DNA from: Novosphingobium sp.
GTDB taxonomy: Bacteria; Pseudomonadota; Alphaproteobacteria; Sphingomonadales; Sphingomonadaceae
DNA length: 58,819 nucleotides
Direction of reading: 5' to 3'
Assembly (NCBI GenBank): GCA_020446505.1
Contig: JAGREN010000059.1
Location: forward strand, 1-58,819
This document shows positions 48,539-57,478 of the stretch, one piece after another; positions within the stretch are counted from its first letter, which is position 1, and every line of letters starts with the position of its first letter. The translations under genes and the position numbers were made by a program. Under the pieces are notes generated by a model. The model did no database searches. It saw only the letters and a list, made by a program, of their open reading frames with translations, and was not told the origin of the DNA.

Positions 48539-50137
48539 ATGGCACCGCGCGTCGATATGCATGGCTGGTCGCTGCGCCATGACGAGGCTCTGGCGCGCAT
48601 CTGGCGCGAACAGGGCTGGTGGTGCGACGAGACCATGGGGCAAGTCGCACGGCGCCTCGCGCTGAACGAACCGGACCGGACCCTGATTGTCGATGGCGAG
48701 GTGCGCCTGACTGTCGCGCAGGTAGTGCGCGATGCCGAGAACATTGCGCAGCATTTCCTTGCGCGAGGGATCGGGCCGGGCAAGGTCGTCTCGTTCATGC
48801 TGCCTAACTGGCATGAGGCGGCTGCGATCTATCTGGCCTGCAGCCTGACTGGCGCAGTCGCTCATCCGATCGTCCCGCAACTGCGCGACAGCGAAGTGGC
48901 GTTCATGCTTGTCGATGGTGCGAGCCGCCTGATCTTCGTTCCGGCGGAGTTTCGCGGCTTCGACTATCGGACCATGATGGACCGGGTTAACGCAGGGCGC
49001 GACGATCCGGTCGAGACGGTCGTGCTGCGCGGCGGTCCGGGCGGACATACGCCGTTCGCTGCGCTGATCGAGTCGGTCGAGCAGCCTCAATCTTTGCCAG
49101 TAGTCGATCCCGACAGCGTGAAAATGCTGATGTACACGTCCGGCACGACTGGCCGGCCCAAGGGCGTGCTGCACAGCCACAATTCGCTGCACGCACTGAT
49201 CCGTCAGATCCAGAAGCACTGGCACGTCGAGCCGGGAGACAGCTTCTTCGTTCCTTCGCCGATCAGTCACATCGGCGGTTCCATCTACGCCTTCGAGATA
49301 CCTCTGCTATGCGGAACCACGGCAGTCTTGCAGGAGCAATGGGACCCTGTTGCAGCCGTTGCTGCAATCGACCGCGAGCGTTGCACGCATATGGCTGGCG
49401 CAACGCCCTTTCTCGACGGCTTGCTGGGAGTCGCCGAGCTGGCGCGCAGCACGCTTGCTAGTCTGAAGGTGTTCATCTGCGGTGGTGCTTCGGTGCCGCC
49501 TGGCCTTGTGCGCCGCGCGCAGGTCTACTTTGAAAAGGCGGCCGTCTCGCGGGTCTATGGCTCGACCGAGGTGCCTGTGCTCACGGTGGGATCGCTCGAA
49601 CCGGGCGAGGAGGACATGGCAGCCGAAACCGACGGGCGGATCGGCATTGCGGAGGTGCGGCTGGTCGCAGAAGAGGTCACGGCGCGAGGCCCGCAGATGC
49701 TTCGAGGCTATCTTCATCGCGAGGATGAGGCGGAGGCCTTCACCGAAGACGGTTTCTTCCGCATGGGCGATCTCGCTCGGGAGGTCGAAGGCGGATATCT
49801 GGTCATCACCGGCCGGGCCAAGGACATCATCATCAGAAATGGCGAGAATATCGCGCCCAAGGAGATCGAGGACCTGCTCATCGATCACCCTTCCATTGCA
49901 GACATCACCGTGGTCGGTCTTCCGGACCAGCGGACGGGAGAGCGGGCCTGTGCTGTCATCGTGCCTTCAGGCGACAGCGCTCCGGATCGGCAAGCACTTG
50001 GCTCGTTTCTTGGCGAGCGAGGCGTTGCGAAATTCAAGTGGCCCGAGCAGGTCGAGCTTCGCAAGGAACTGCCGCGAAATGCGGCGGGCAAAGTTCTGAA
50101 GCATGTGCTCCAGAAAGAGCTGTCAGGCGCTGGCTAG
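48539..50137 (+). CDS. AMP-dependent acyl-CoA ligase
   Basis: ANL-family acyl-CoA synthetase of 532 residues. The phosphate loop is LMYTSGTTGRPKGVLHSH, the A5 motif VYGSTEVPV, the hinge FFRMGDLAREVEGGY and ITGRAKDIIIRNGENI, and the catalytic lysine lies in NAAGKVLKHVL near the C-terminus. It should make CoA esters of an acid from the same pathway as the dehydrogenase operon facing it: its last 15 bases overlap the end of the convergent acyl-CoA dehydrogenase. A start at 48539 is taken (ATG), with weak ribosome binding site; a downstream ATG at 48557 is an alternative. It is the functional neighbour of the wrecked ligase at 45890. Confidence 0.9.
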   Translation: MAPRVDMHGWSLRHDEALARIWREQGWWCDETMGQVARRLALNEPDRTLIVDGEVRLTVAQVVRDAENIAQHFLARGIGPGKVVSFMLPNWHEAAAIYLACSLTGAVAHPIVPQLRDSEVAFMLVDGASRLIFVPAEFRGFDYRTMMDRVNAGRDDPVETVVLRGGPGGHTPFAALIESVEQPQSLPVVDPDSVKMLMYTSGTTGRPKGVLHSHNSLHALIRQIQKHWHVEPGDSFFVPSPISHIGGSIYAFEIPLLCGTTAVLQEQWDPVAAVAAIDRERCTHMAGATPFLDGLLGVAELARSTLASLKVFICGGASVPPGLVRRAQVYFEKAAVSRVYGSTEVPVLTVGSLEPGEEDMAAETDGRIGIAEVRLVAEEVTARGPQMLRGYLHREDEAEAFTEDGFFRMGDLAREVEGGYLVITGRAKDIIIRNGENIAPKEIEDLLIDHPSIADITVVGLPDQRTGERACAVIVPSGDSAPDRQALGSFLGERGVAKFKWPEQVELRKELPRNAAGKVLKHVLQKELSGAG

Positions 50138-51097
50138 GCACTCGCGGCCGGCGCGCTCTTCCCAGTAATCCGCATCGCCACCCAGAGCGCAATTGAGGAA
50201 TGCGCGCTTCAGGAACAGGTGGCAAGGGTGCTCGAGCGTGAGCCCGATGCCGCCGTGCAGCTGGATCGCTTCCTCGGCGACCTCCTTGTATACGCGGCTG
50301 GCCTGCGCCTTGAGAGCACCTGCGCGAGTCAGCGACAGCGAAGCCGACGTGGCTTCCTGCCATAGCAGCGCGTCGGCAAGGCTGATTGCAACCCGCATGT
50401 CGGCGCAGCGATGCTTGAGCGCCTGGAACATCGCCAGCGGCCGTTCGAACTGGTGGCGCGTGCCGAGATATTCGATCGAGATCGCGAGCGCCGCTTCCGC
50501 ACCGCCCAGTGAATCGGCGGCAAGGGCGAGTAGCATGTTGCCGCGAATCGTCTCCGAGAGTGTGCGTGCCTCGTCGCCCTCGGCCAGCACCAGTCTTTGC
50601 TCGCCACCAATTCTCACATCGAACAGGCGTCTTGTCTCGTCCCAGGTTTCGCGTTGCTCGGCTTCGCAACTTGCCATCGGTACGAGAGCGACACGTTCGT
50701 CAGTGATGTGCAGCAGATGGCTGGACATGTCGGCGTCCGGCACGGCGCTCAACACGTCCCCGATGTTCAGCGCAAGCGAAGCCGTCATCCGTTCGCCAGC
50801 CATTGCCATTTCGAGGATTGTATCCGCTTCGTCCGAACGCGATCCGCCTGTCAGCGCATCGATCACCATCATCTGCGCAATGGCAGGTCCGGGCACCAGC
50901 GCGCGGCCCAGCGCATGGTGGATCACGGCGCGCGCTTCGCTGCCCTGACCGAGCCCGCCGCGATCCTCGGGCACGCACATCGCCAGCCAGCCCATCTCAG
51001 AGATCGTCTGCCAGCTTTGGGTTGCATCCGGTGCGAGTGACTGAGAATCGAAGGCCTGCTCTGCGGCGGCGATGAGTTCGTCACGCGAAAGGCTCAT
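50123..51097 (-). CDS. Acyl-CoA dehydrogenase, small subunit of a heteromeric pair
   Basis: Acyl-CoA dehydrogenase-fold protein of 324 residues, shorter than the usual 380 and with weak N-terminal domain conservation. The C-terminal part holds SIEYLGTRHQFERPLAMFQALKHRCADM and the closing IQLHGGIGLTLEHPCHLFLKRAF, typical of FadE28/ChsE1-type proteins. It starts with ATGA overlapping the stop of the 394-residue partner upstream. Such pairs form alpha2-beta2 dehydrogenases with half the FAD sites, used for CoA esters with bulky polycyclic ends. Its 3-prime end overlaps the convergent ligase by 15 bases. Confidence 0.87.
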   Translation of the reverse strand: MSLSRDELIAAAEQAFDSQSLAPDATQSWQTISEMGWLAMCVPEDRGGLGQGSEARAVIHHALGRALVPGPAIAQMMVIDALTGGSRSDEADTILEMAMAGERMTASLALNIGDVLSAVPDADMSSHLLHITDERVALVPMASCEAEQRETWDETRRLFDVRIGGEQRLVLAEGDEARTLSETIRGNMLLALAADSLGGAEAALAISIEYLGTRHQFERPLAMFQALKHRCADMRVAISLADALLWQEATSASLSLTRAGALKAQASRVYKEVAEEAIQLHGGIGLTLEHPCHLFLKRAFLNCALGGDADYWEERAGRECLASA

Positions 51098-52278
51098 TGG
51101 CTTGCCTCCTGCGTCCAGTGCTTTGGTTCGCGAGGCATGCCCAGCATCCGCTCGGAGATGATATTGCGCTGAACTTCGTCACTGCCGCCTGCAATCGTCC
51201 AGGCGTAGGAGTTCATGAAGTCAGCCATCCAGTTGCCGGTGTTGAGGTCTCCGAAGGTGATCGGGGCACGGTATTGCTCGCTCACGCCTCCGATTCGGAC
51301 GCCGAAGTCTGCCCATGCGCGCAGGCATCGCGAATAACCCAACTTGACCAGAGCCGCATCACCGATGCTCTCGGTACCTTCGATGCGCTTTTGCAGGTAG
51401 GCGTCAGCGATGGCGCAGACCGAATCGACGCGTGCCGACAAGCGCCCGAAATCGCGCAGTACGCCCGGATCATCGTTGCGCCCATTGGCATGGATCAGAT
51501 CGGCAAGCCGCCACATCGCTCCGCGCATCCGGTAGGACAGTTCCATCAGCGTGAGGCCGCGTTCCGAGGCGAGCGTTGCCTGCGCGACCTTCCAGCCTTC
51601 GCCTTCCTCGCCGACACGTTCGGATACCGGAATGCGCACGTCGTCGAGAAAGATCTCAGCGAATTCCTCGTCGCCCTGTATCTGGCGGATTGGCCGCGTG
51701 GTCACGCCCGGAGCCTTCATGTCCATCAGCAGATAGGAGAGGCCGGCCTGCTTCGGGCCGGACGAATCGGTTCTGACCAGCAACAGGCAGCGATCGGCGT
51801 ATTGCGCCATGGTCGACCAGATCTTCTGCCCGTTGATAACGTAATGGTCCCCATCGAGCACTGCGCGCGTTCGGATCGCGGCAAGGTCCGATCCTGCGCC
51901 CGGTTCGGAAAAGCCCTGACACCACGTCTCGCCCTCCAGAATACGGGGGAGGTATCGCTCCTGCTGCTCGGCGCTGCCGCATTCCGACAGGGTAGCGAAG
52001 GCGTGGTAAGTGGAGACGAAGGTCAGCAGCAGGCGCGGCGCATCGGCACGCGCCAGTTCCTCGTAAATGACTTTCTGCTCGGCCAGACTTCGGCCGCCGC
52101 CAGGCCATTGCTGCGGCCAGTGAGGTACCGCGTATCCCGCCTCGACAAGCCTGGCGAACCATCCCCGCTGCCCGGCGACGAAGCCTTCGTGCGTGTCGGC
52201 AAGCCGCCAATCCGAAGGCGCGTTGTCAACCAGCCAGCTACGCAATTCCGAGCGCAGGCCTTCGATCGTCTCGCTCAT
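51094..52278 (-). CDS. Acyl-CoA dehydrogenase, large subunit of a heteromeric pair
   Basis: Acyl-CoA dehydrogenase of 394 residues with the conserved CQGFSEPGAGSDLAAIRTRA and VINGQKIWSTMAQYADRC blocks that line FAD and substrate, and the C-terminal SYAWTIAGGSDEVQRNIISERMLGMPR. The position of the classical catalytic Glu (in YEG) reads AGGS, as in FadE29-type partners where the base is elsewhere. Paired by overlap with the 324-residue protein, it introduces the double bond at the acyl-CoA stage. A GAGGGAGCG ribosome binding site precedes the ATG. It is divergent from the HSD10-like SDR. Confidence 0.9.
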   Translation of the reverse strand: MSETIEGLRSELRSWLVDNAPSDWRLADTHEGFVAGQRGWFARLVEAGYAVPHWPQQWPGGGRSLAEQKVIYEELARADAPRLLLTFVSTYHAFATLSECGSAEQQERYLPRILEGETWCQGFSEPGAGSDLAAIRTRAVLDGDHYVINGQKIWSTMAQYADRCLLLVRTDSSGPKQAGLSYLLMDMKAPGVTTRPIRQIQGDEEFAEIFLDDVRIPVSERVGEEGEGWKVAQATLASERGLTLMELSYRMRGAMWRLADLIHANGRNDDPGVLRDFGRLSARVDSVCAIADAYLQKRIEGTESIGDAALVKLGYSRCLRAWADFGVRIGGVSEQYRAPITFGDLNTGNWMADFMNSYAWTIAGGSDEVQRNIISERMLGMPREPKHWTQEASQ

Positions 52279-52427
52279 CGCTCCCTCATGTCTTAGCCGG
52301 ATCGTTTCGGCGATCTTCGTCTGGGTGGCTAGACTATCGCTGCGCCCCCTATCAACCTCCGACTGAACCCGATAGATCGCTCCGGCGGATATGAGGTCGG
52401 GATGACTTGCTCCGGGAGGTTAGGCAA

Positions 52428-53189
52428 ATGGACGTGAATGGATTGGCAGCGATAGTGACGGGCGGTGCCTCGGGACTGGGCAAGGCAACGGCGCGCATGC
52501 TCGCCGGAGCTAGTGCCAGGGTCGCCGTTCTTGACCTCAACGCCGAAGCGGGCGAGGCCGCTGCGCAGGAAATAGGCGGGGTGTTCGTCGCGACCGACGT
52601 AACCGATGATGCGAGCGTCGCGGCCGCGCTCGACAAGGCCGAATCTGCCCACGGCACCGCACGCCTTCTGGTCAACTGCGCCGGAATCGCGCCTGCCGTG
52701 AAGACGGTCGGCAAGGAAAATGCGCCGCATCCGCTCGATACCTTTCGCAAGACGATCGAGGTCAATCTCATCGGCACCTTCAACGTGATCTCGAAATTCG
52801 CTGCGCGACTGGCTGCACTGGACGAAATTGACGGCGAGCGCGGCGTGATCGTCAACACGGCTTCGGTGGCAGCATACGAAGGGCAGATCGGACAGGCTGC
52901 CTATGCGGCATCGAAAGGAGGTGTCGTCGGGCTGACTCTTCCGGTTGCCCGCGATCTCGCGCAGCACAAGATCAGGGTTGTGACCATCGCACCGGGCCTC
53001 TTTCTCACGCCCATGATGGAGGCCTTTCCCGAAAACGTGCAGCAGGCGCTCGGCGCTCAGGTTCCGCATCCGAGTCGCCTCGGCAAACCAGAAGAATACG
53101 CCCAGCTTGTCGCGAGCATCATCGCCAATCCGATGCTCAACGGCGAAGTGATCCGGCTCGACGGTGCGATCCGGATGGCGCCGCGCTGA
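52428..53189 (+). CDS. HSD10-like 3-hydroxyacyl-CoA dehydrogenase (SDR)
   Basis: SDR of 253 residues closely matching the type 10 17-beta-hydroxysteroid/3-hydroxy-2-methylbutyryl-CoA dehydrogenase family. VTGGASGLGKAT binds NAD, with LDLN after strand 2; VNCAGIAPA, then NTASVAAYEGQIGQAAYAAS with Ser and Tyr-x3-Lys (YAASK), and the long VVTIAPGLFLTPMMEAFP segment characteristic of the family. It oxidises 3-hydroxyacyl-CoA, including branched isoleucine-type intermediates and hydroxysteroids. That fits beta-oxidation of a branched side chain started by the dehydrogenase pair. GGGAGG lies 9 bases before the ATG at 52428. Confidence 0.9.
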   Translation: MDVNGLAAIVTGGASGLGKATARMLAGASARVAVLDLNAEAGEAAAQEIGGVFVATDVTDDASVAAALDKAESAHGTARLLVNCAGIAPAVKTVGKENAPHPLDTFRKTIEVNLIGTFNVISKFAARLAALDEIDGERGVIVNTASVAAYEGQIGQAAYAASKGGVVGLTLPVARDLAQHKIRVVTIAPGLFLTPMMEAFPENVQQALGAQVPHPSRLGKPEEYAQLVASIIANPMLNGEVIRLDGAIRMAPR

Positions 53190-53281
53190 AGGCCAGCATC
53201 TTCGGTGGCGGAATTCTCACTTGATATTACGCGCTACGCCCGTGCAGGGAGTGCGCAAGGCCCGACAAGGATATTTTCAGA

Positions 53282-53671
53282 ATGAAGAGACTAGCAGCCA
53301 TTGCCATGCTGACACTGGCGCTCACTGCCTGCCAGACGGCGTCCGAGCCTGCTGCACCTGCCTCGTCGGTTGACACCGGAGCTGCTGCAAACGCGCAGAC
53401 CCATTCGGGTATCCTCGCCTTCGCGCAGGCGGCTTGCGGCGGCTGCCATGCAGTCGAAGCTGGATCGCTATCGCCCAATCCTGCCTCACCGGCATTTGCA
53501 GACATCGCCAACCGGAGCGGACTGACCCAGCAAACCCTGGCAACATGGCTTCGCGATGCACACAACTATCCCGAGGACATGGATTTCGATCTCTACGACA
53601 AACAGGTCGATGCGCTGTCGGAATATATCCTCACCCTGCGCGATCCCAACTATCGCGCACCGATTTCCTGA
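53282..53671 (+). CDS. Small c-type cytochrome lipoprotein
   Basis: 129 residues. A lipoprotein signal peptide (MKRLAAIAMLTLALTAC, lipobox LTAC, Cys 17) is followed by an Ala/Pro/Ser linker, the heme-binding CGGCH (about 52-56), and the likely distal Met in YPEDMDFDL, then the closing helix ALSEYILTLRD. It should be a periplasm-facing monoheme cytochrome c anchored to a membrane. It could accept electrons from a periplasmic dehydrogenase, but no such enzyme is encoded beside it. It sits alone in the gap between the SDR and MFS genes, with a hairpin 24 bases after the stop. Confidence 0.85.
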   Translation: MKRLAAIAMLTLALTACQTASEPAAPASSVDTGAAANAQTHSGILAFAQAACGGCHAVEAGSLSPNPASPAFADIANRSGLTQQTLATWLRDAHNYPEDMDFDLYDKQVDALSEYILTLRDPNYRAPIS

Positions 53672-53695
53672 ACCCATACGCCGTTCGCCGAATTT

Positions 53696-53714
53696 GCCTT
53701 GCCAATTGCAAGGC
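53696..53714 (+). terminator. Hairpin downstream of cytochrome c gene
   Basis: GCCTTGC and GCAAGGC form perfect 7-bp arms with a 5-base loop, beginning 24 bases after the cytochrome stop and before the MFS gene. No T run follows. Weak terminator or processing site. Confidence 0.4.
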
Positions 53715-53804
53715 GCGCCGTAGGTTTGCGGCAAGGCAGGCGATGCAAGGCCGGTTAACCGGCGCCCGCCCTTGATCCCTGTGAGCGCGGGGCGGGAGAG
53801 AATA

Positions 53805-55055
53805 ATGCGTATCTACTACGGCTGGATCATCGTCGCCCTGGCTGCCGTCACCATGATGCTGGCGATGGGCACGACAGTCGGGGTCTACGGCCTTTATGTC
53901 ATCCCGGTCGCGGATGAGCTTGGGCTATCTCGCGCCGACGTAAACACGGCTTTTGCAGCTAACAATATCGGCGGTATCCTGCTGGCTCCGTTAATTGGGC
54001 GGGCTGCCGATACCTTTCCGGTTCGCCGGGTGATGGCCGTCGGTGTATTCTGCTATATCGTCGCTTTCATAGGGATTGGACTTTCGAGCAACCTCTGGCT
54101 GAGCACAGCTCTCATGGCCTTTGCCCTGCCTTTCGTGCTTGGTGGCCTCTCCTCGTTCGGAGCCATGACGATCGTCACGCGCTGGTTCGAGGTGCAGCGC
54201 GCTCGCGCACTTGCCCTTGCTGTAATCGGCATGTCCATGGGCGGCGTCCTGATGGCTCCGATCGTCGGCTGGTTGATTACGGAATTCGGCTGGCGCAATG
54301 CGCTGATAGGTCAGGGTATCGTCATTGGCGCTCTGTTCGTGATCCTTCTCGCGCTTTTGCGCGACAAACCCGGCCCGGATGATGTAGAGCCGCTGCCCAA
54401 GGGCATGGAACGTGACCCTGCGGCCCAATCCGGCTCATCCACCAGCGGGCCACTCAGCACGAGGCAGTTGCTGAGCATTCCAACCTATCGCGTTCTGGTC
54501 CCTGGCATGGCGCTCGGTATGGGCACATTCCAGGCCATCACCATTTCGCTGATTCCGATGGCTCAGGAAGCTGGGATCGGCGTCAGCACCTCGGCCTTGC
54601 TCCTATCGGTGATCGCCATAGCCGGCGTGGTCGGGAAGTTCGGCGTGGCCATTGTCGGCGACCGGATCGACAAGTCGCTGTTCGCCTCGATTTGCCTGAT
54701 CCTCACGGCAATGGTCATCGCTATGTTGCCTTTTCCAAAGGGCGCGGTGGCGTTGTTTACGCTGGCTGCTCTGATCGGTTTGATTGCCGGTTCGATGCTG
54801 CCGCTGTTCATGGCGATTCTGGCTGACGTGGTCGGCGCCAATTCGTTCGCTTCGGCAAATGGCCTTGCCTCGCTGGCCATTGCTCTGGTGGGCGCGGTCA
54901 CGATCCGTTTGAGCGGCGATCTTTACGACTGGACGGGAACCTATCACGCGCTGTTCCTGACGCTGGCAGCGGCCTATGCGGGGGCGAGCGTGCTCATGCT
55001 GGTCGTCTCGCGGATGATGCGGGCCAACGCTCATGCGAGCGCGGCGACGGCGTGA
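53805..55055 (+). CDS. Major facilitator superfamily transporter
   Basis: Inner-membrane carrier of 416 residues with about 12 hydrophobic segments starting at YYGWIIVALAAVTMMLAMG. GRAADTFPVRR is the loop 2-3 motif; TIVTRWFEVQRARALALAVIGM and VGDRIDKSLFASICL are further family signatures. The IYYGWIIV start and RWF segment are typical of the oxalate/formate antiporter-like (monocarboxylate) group, so a short organic acid or a catabolite is a plausible substrate. GGGCGGGAGAGAATA supports ATG 53805 over an upstream TTG. It ends 6 bases from the convergent helicase stop and is the last gene of the catabolic block. Confidence 0.88.
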   Translation: MRIYYGWIIVALAAVTMMLAMGTTVGVYGLYVIPVADELGLSRADVNTAFAANNIGGILLAPLIGRAADTFPVRRVMAVGVFCYIVAFIGIGLSSNLWLSTALMAFALPFVLGGLSSFGAMTIVTRWFEVQRARALALAVIGMSMGGVLMAPIVGWLITEFGWRNALIGQGIVIGALFVILLALLRDKPGPDDVEPLPKGMERDPAAQSGSSTSGPLSTRQLLSIPTYRVLVPGMALGMGTFQAITISLIPMAQEAGIGVSTSALLLSVIAIAGVVGKFGVAIVGDRIDKSLFASICLILTAMVIAMLPFPKGAVALFTLAALIGLIAGSMLPLFMAILADVVGANSFASANGLASLAIALVGAVTIRLSGDLYDWTGTYHALFLTLAAAYAGASVLMLVVSRMMRANAHASAATA

Positions 55056-55061
55056 AGCAGA

Positions 55062-57362
55062 TTATTCGGCCAGCTTGACGAAGCTGTCGATTACCCGCTT
55101 GCGCCCGGTGCCTTCGAAATCGATTTCCAGCTTGTTGCCTTCCTGCGCGGCGACGGTTCCGTAGCCGAATTTGTCATGAAACACGCGCGCGCCCGGCGCG
55201 ACGTCGGTGCGCGGCTTGGCCGCAAAGCTGGCGGCGCTGCGCGTGGCTTCCTTGATGCGCTTGGGCGCTGGATCGTAGGTGGAAGAGGCGGCGCGCTGCC
55301 AGCCGGGACCGCGCGTCATGGTGCGCGAAGGCTGGGCGCGGGCTACGTCAGCGAACGGATCCGAATGTTCCGACCATTGCGCGCGCCACAAGGATGCCCC
55401 GCCGGAAAGCGTGGTCTCCTGATCGACATGTTCGCCCGGAAGTTCGGCGATGAACCGGCTCGGGATCGAACTCGTCCACTGGCCGTAGATGCGCCGGTTC
55501 GCTGCATGGAGGATGGTGCAGCGTCGCCGCGCCCGCGTTATCGCGACATAGGCCAGTCGCCGCTCCTCTTCGAGGCTGGCCAGCCCGCCTTCATCCAGTG
55601 ATCGCTGCGAAGGAAACACGCCTTCCTCCCAGCCGGGCAGGAACACATGCTCGAATTCCAGCCCCTTGGCCGCGTGCATGGTCATGATCGTGACCTTTTC
55701 GGTCTCGTCAGCGGCATCATTGTCCATGACGAGGCTGACGTGTTCGAGGAAATCGCCGAGTGTCTCGTATTCCTCCATCGCGCGCGCCAGTTCGGCGAGG
55801 TTTTCGAGACGCCCGGCAGCCTCGGCGCTGCGTTCGGCCTGCAGCATCGCGGTATAACCTGCCTCGTCGAGCACGGTGCGGAGCAGTTCGGCCGGGCTCG
55901 CCTCGCTCGCCAGATCGCGCCAGCGCGCGAAGTCCCGCATCAGCGTCAGCAGAGTATTGCGGGCGCGGGCAGGCAGCTCGTCGCTGTCCGCGATCTCCAT
56001 GGCTGCTGCTGCAAGCGGGATGCCACGCCTTCGGGCATGGAGGTGCATCGTCTCCAGCGCCTTGGCGCCGAGACCGCGTTTAGGCTGGTTGTAGATGCGC
56101 TCGAAGGCGAGGTCGTCGGCAGGCTGGGCGATCACGCGCAGGTAGGCGAGGGCGTCTCGCACTTCGGCGCGTTCGTAGAAGCGGAAGCCGCCGATGATCC
56201 GGTAGTTGAGGCCAATCGAGATGAAGCGGTCTTCGAACTCGCGGGTCTGGTACTGGGCGCGCACGAGGATGGCGATCTGGTCGAGCGGGGCGCCTTCGCG
56301 TTCGAGTCGTTCGATTTCCTCGCCGACCCTGCGCGCTTCCTCCGGAGCATCCCAGACGCCGATGACGCGCACCTTGTCGCCGGGATGACGCTCGGTCCAC
56401 AAGGTCTTGCCGAGCCTCTGGCTGTTCTCGCTGATGAGGCCGGACGCTGCGGCGAGGATCTGCGGAGTCGAACGATAATTCTGCTCCAGCCGGATCACTT
56501 TCGAACCGGGGAAATCCTTTTCGAAACGCAGGATATTGGCGACTTCCGCGCCGCGCCAGGAATAGATCGACTGATCGTCGTCGCCCACCACGCAGATGTT
56601 GCGGCGCTCCTGCGCGAGCAGGCGCAGCCACAGGTACTGCACCTGATTGGTGTCCTGATATTCGTCGACGAGGATATATTTGAAGCGGCTGCGATACTGC
56701 TCCAGCACGTCGTGGTACTTTCGCAAGACGTTGAGCATATGCAGCAGAAGGTCGCCGAAATCGCAGGCGTTGAGAGCCTTCAGACGGTCCTGATAAAGCT
56801 GATAGAATTGCTGCCCGCGACCGTTGGCATACATCTCGTTCTCGGCGGCATCGAGATCGCCGGGATTGAGGCCGCGGTTCTTCCAGCGGTCGATCAGTCC
56901 GGCAAGCTGTCGCGCGGGCCAGCGCTTTTCGTCGAGATCGTTGGCCGTAATGAGCTGCTTCAGGAGCCGCAGCTGATCGTCGGTGTCGATAATGGTGTAG
57001 TTCGATTGCAGCCCGACCAGTTCAGCATGCCTACGCAGCATCTTCGCGCCGATCGAATGGAAGGTGCCGAGCCACGGCATTCCCTCGACCGCCGGGCCGA
57101 TCAGCTGGCCGACACGCTCACGCATTTCACGCGCCGCCTTGTTGGTGAAAGTGACGCAGAGGATCTCGGACGGCCAGGCGAGACGGTTCTGGATCAGCCA
57201 GGCGAGGCGGGCGGTCAGCGCCGCCGTCTTGCCCGTTCCCGCGCCCGCCAGCATCAGCACTGGCCCTTCGGTCGTCAGGACGGCTTCGCGCTGCGGCTCG
57301 TTGAGGCCGGCGATCAAAACATTGCGCGGATCGGAGTCGGCAGGGGTGGCGGGTTGGGACAC
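55062..57362 (-). CDS. uvrD: ATP-dependent DNA helicase UvrD/PcrA
   Basis: Superfamily 1A helicase of 766 residues for nucleotide excision and mismatch repair. Helicase motifs in order: MLAGAGTGKTAALTARL (Walker A), CVTFTNKAAREM, DEYQDTNQVQYLWLRLL (Walker B), VGDDDQSIYSWRGAEV, RLEQNYRSTPQIL and MTMHAAKGLEFEHVFLPG, with the C-terminal PGARVFHDKFGYGTVAAQEG segment typical of the PcrA/UvrD RNA polymerase-binding domain. The start is GTG at 57362, since the first ATG downstream would remove part of Walker A and the extension to 57563 runs into the next gene's start region. Housekeeping gene marking the right border of the catabolic block. Confidence 0.95.
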   Translation of the reverse strand: MSQPATPADSDPRNVLIAGLNEPQREAVLTTEGPVLMLAGAGTGKTAALTARLAWLIQNRLAWPSEILCVTFTNKAAREMRERVGQLIGPAVEGMPWLGTFHSIGAKMLRRHAELVGLQSNYTIIDTDDQLRLLKQLITANDLDEKRWPARQLAGLIDRWKNRGLNPGDLDAAENEMYANGRGQQFYQLYQDRLKALNACDFGDLLLHMLNVLRKYHDVLEQYRSRFKYILVDEYQDTNQVQYLWLRLLAQERRNICVVGDDDQSIYSWRGAEVANILRFEKDFPGSKVIRLEQNYRSTPQILAAASGLISENSQRLGKTLWTERHPGDKVRVIGVWDAPEEARRVGEEIERLEREGAPLDQIAILVRAQYQTREFEDRFISIGLNYRIIGGFRFYERAEVRDALAYLRVIAQPADDLAFERIYNQPKRGLGAKALETMHLHARRRGIPLAAAAMEIADSDELPARARNTLLTLMRDFARWRDLASEASPAELLRTVLDEAGYTAMLQAERSAEAAGRLENLAELARAMEEYETLGDFLEHVSLVMDNDAADETEKVTIMTMHAAKGLEFEHVFLPGWEEGVFPSQRSLDEGGLASLEEERRLAYVAITRARRRCTILHAANRRIYGQWTSSIPSRFIAELPGEHVDQETTLSGGASLWRAQWSEHSDPFADVARAQPSRTMTRGPGWQRAASSTYDPAPKRIKEATRSAASFAAKPRTDVAPGARVFHDKFGYGTVAAQEGNKLEIDFEGTGRKRVIDSFVKLAE

Positions 57363-57478
57363 GCGTGAACAGTTAGGGAACACCCTGTCCCGACGCAAGT
57401 TCGCTTCGTCGTAAACCCCGGAACAAATCCGAAGCCGGATGCGTCGCACTCGCAAGGGCTGCGAAAAAAGGAGCTGTA

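Noticed and set aside
55647-57368. 573-codon open frame opposite the helicase
   Set aside because: All helicase motifs lie on the minus strand; the plus frame is a composition shadow.
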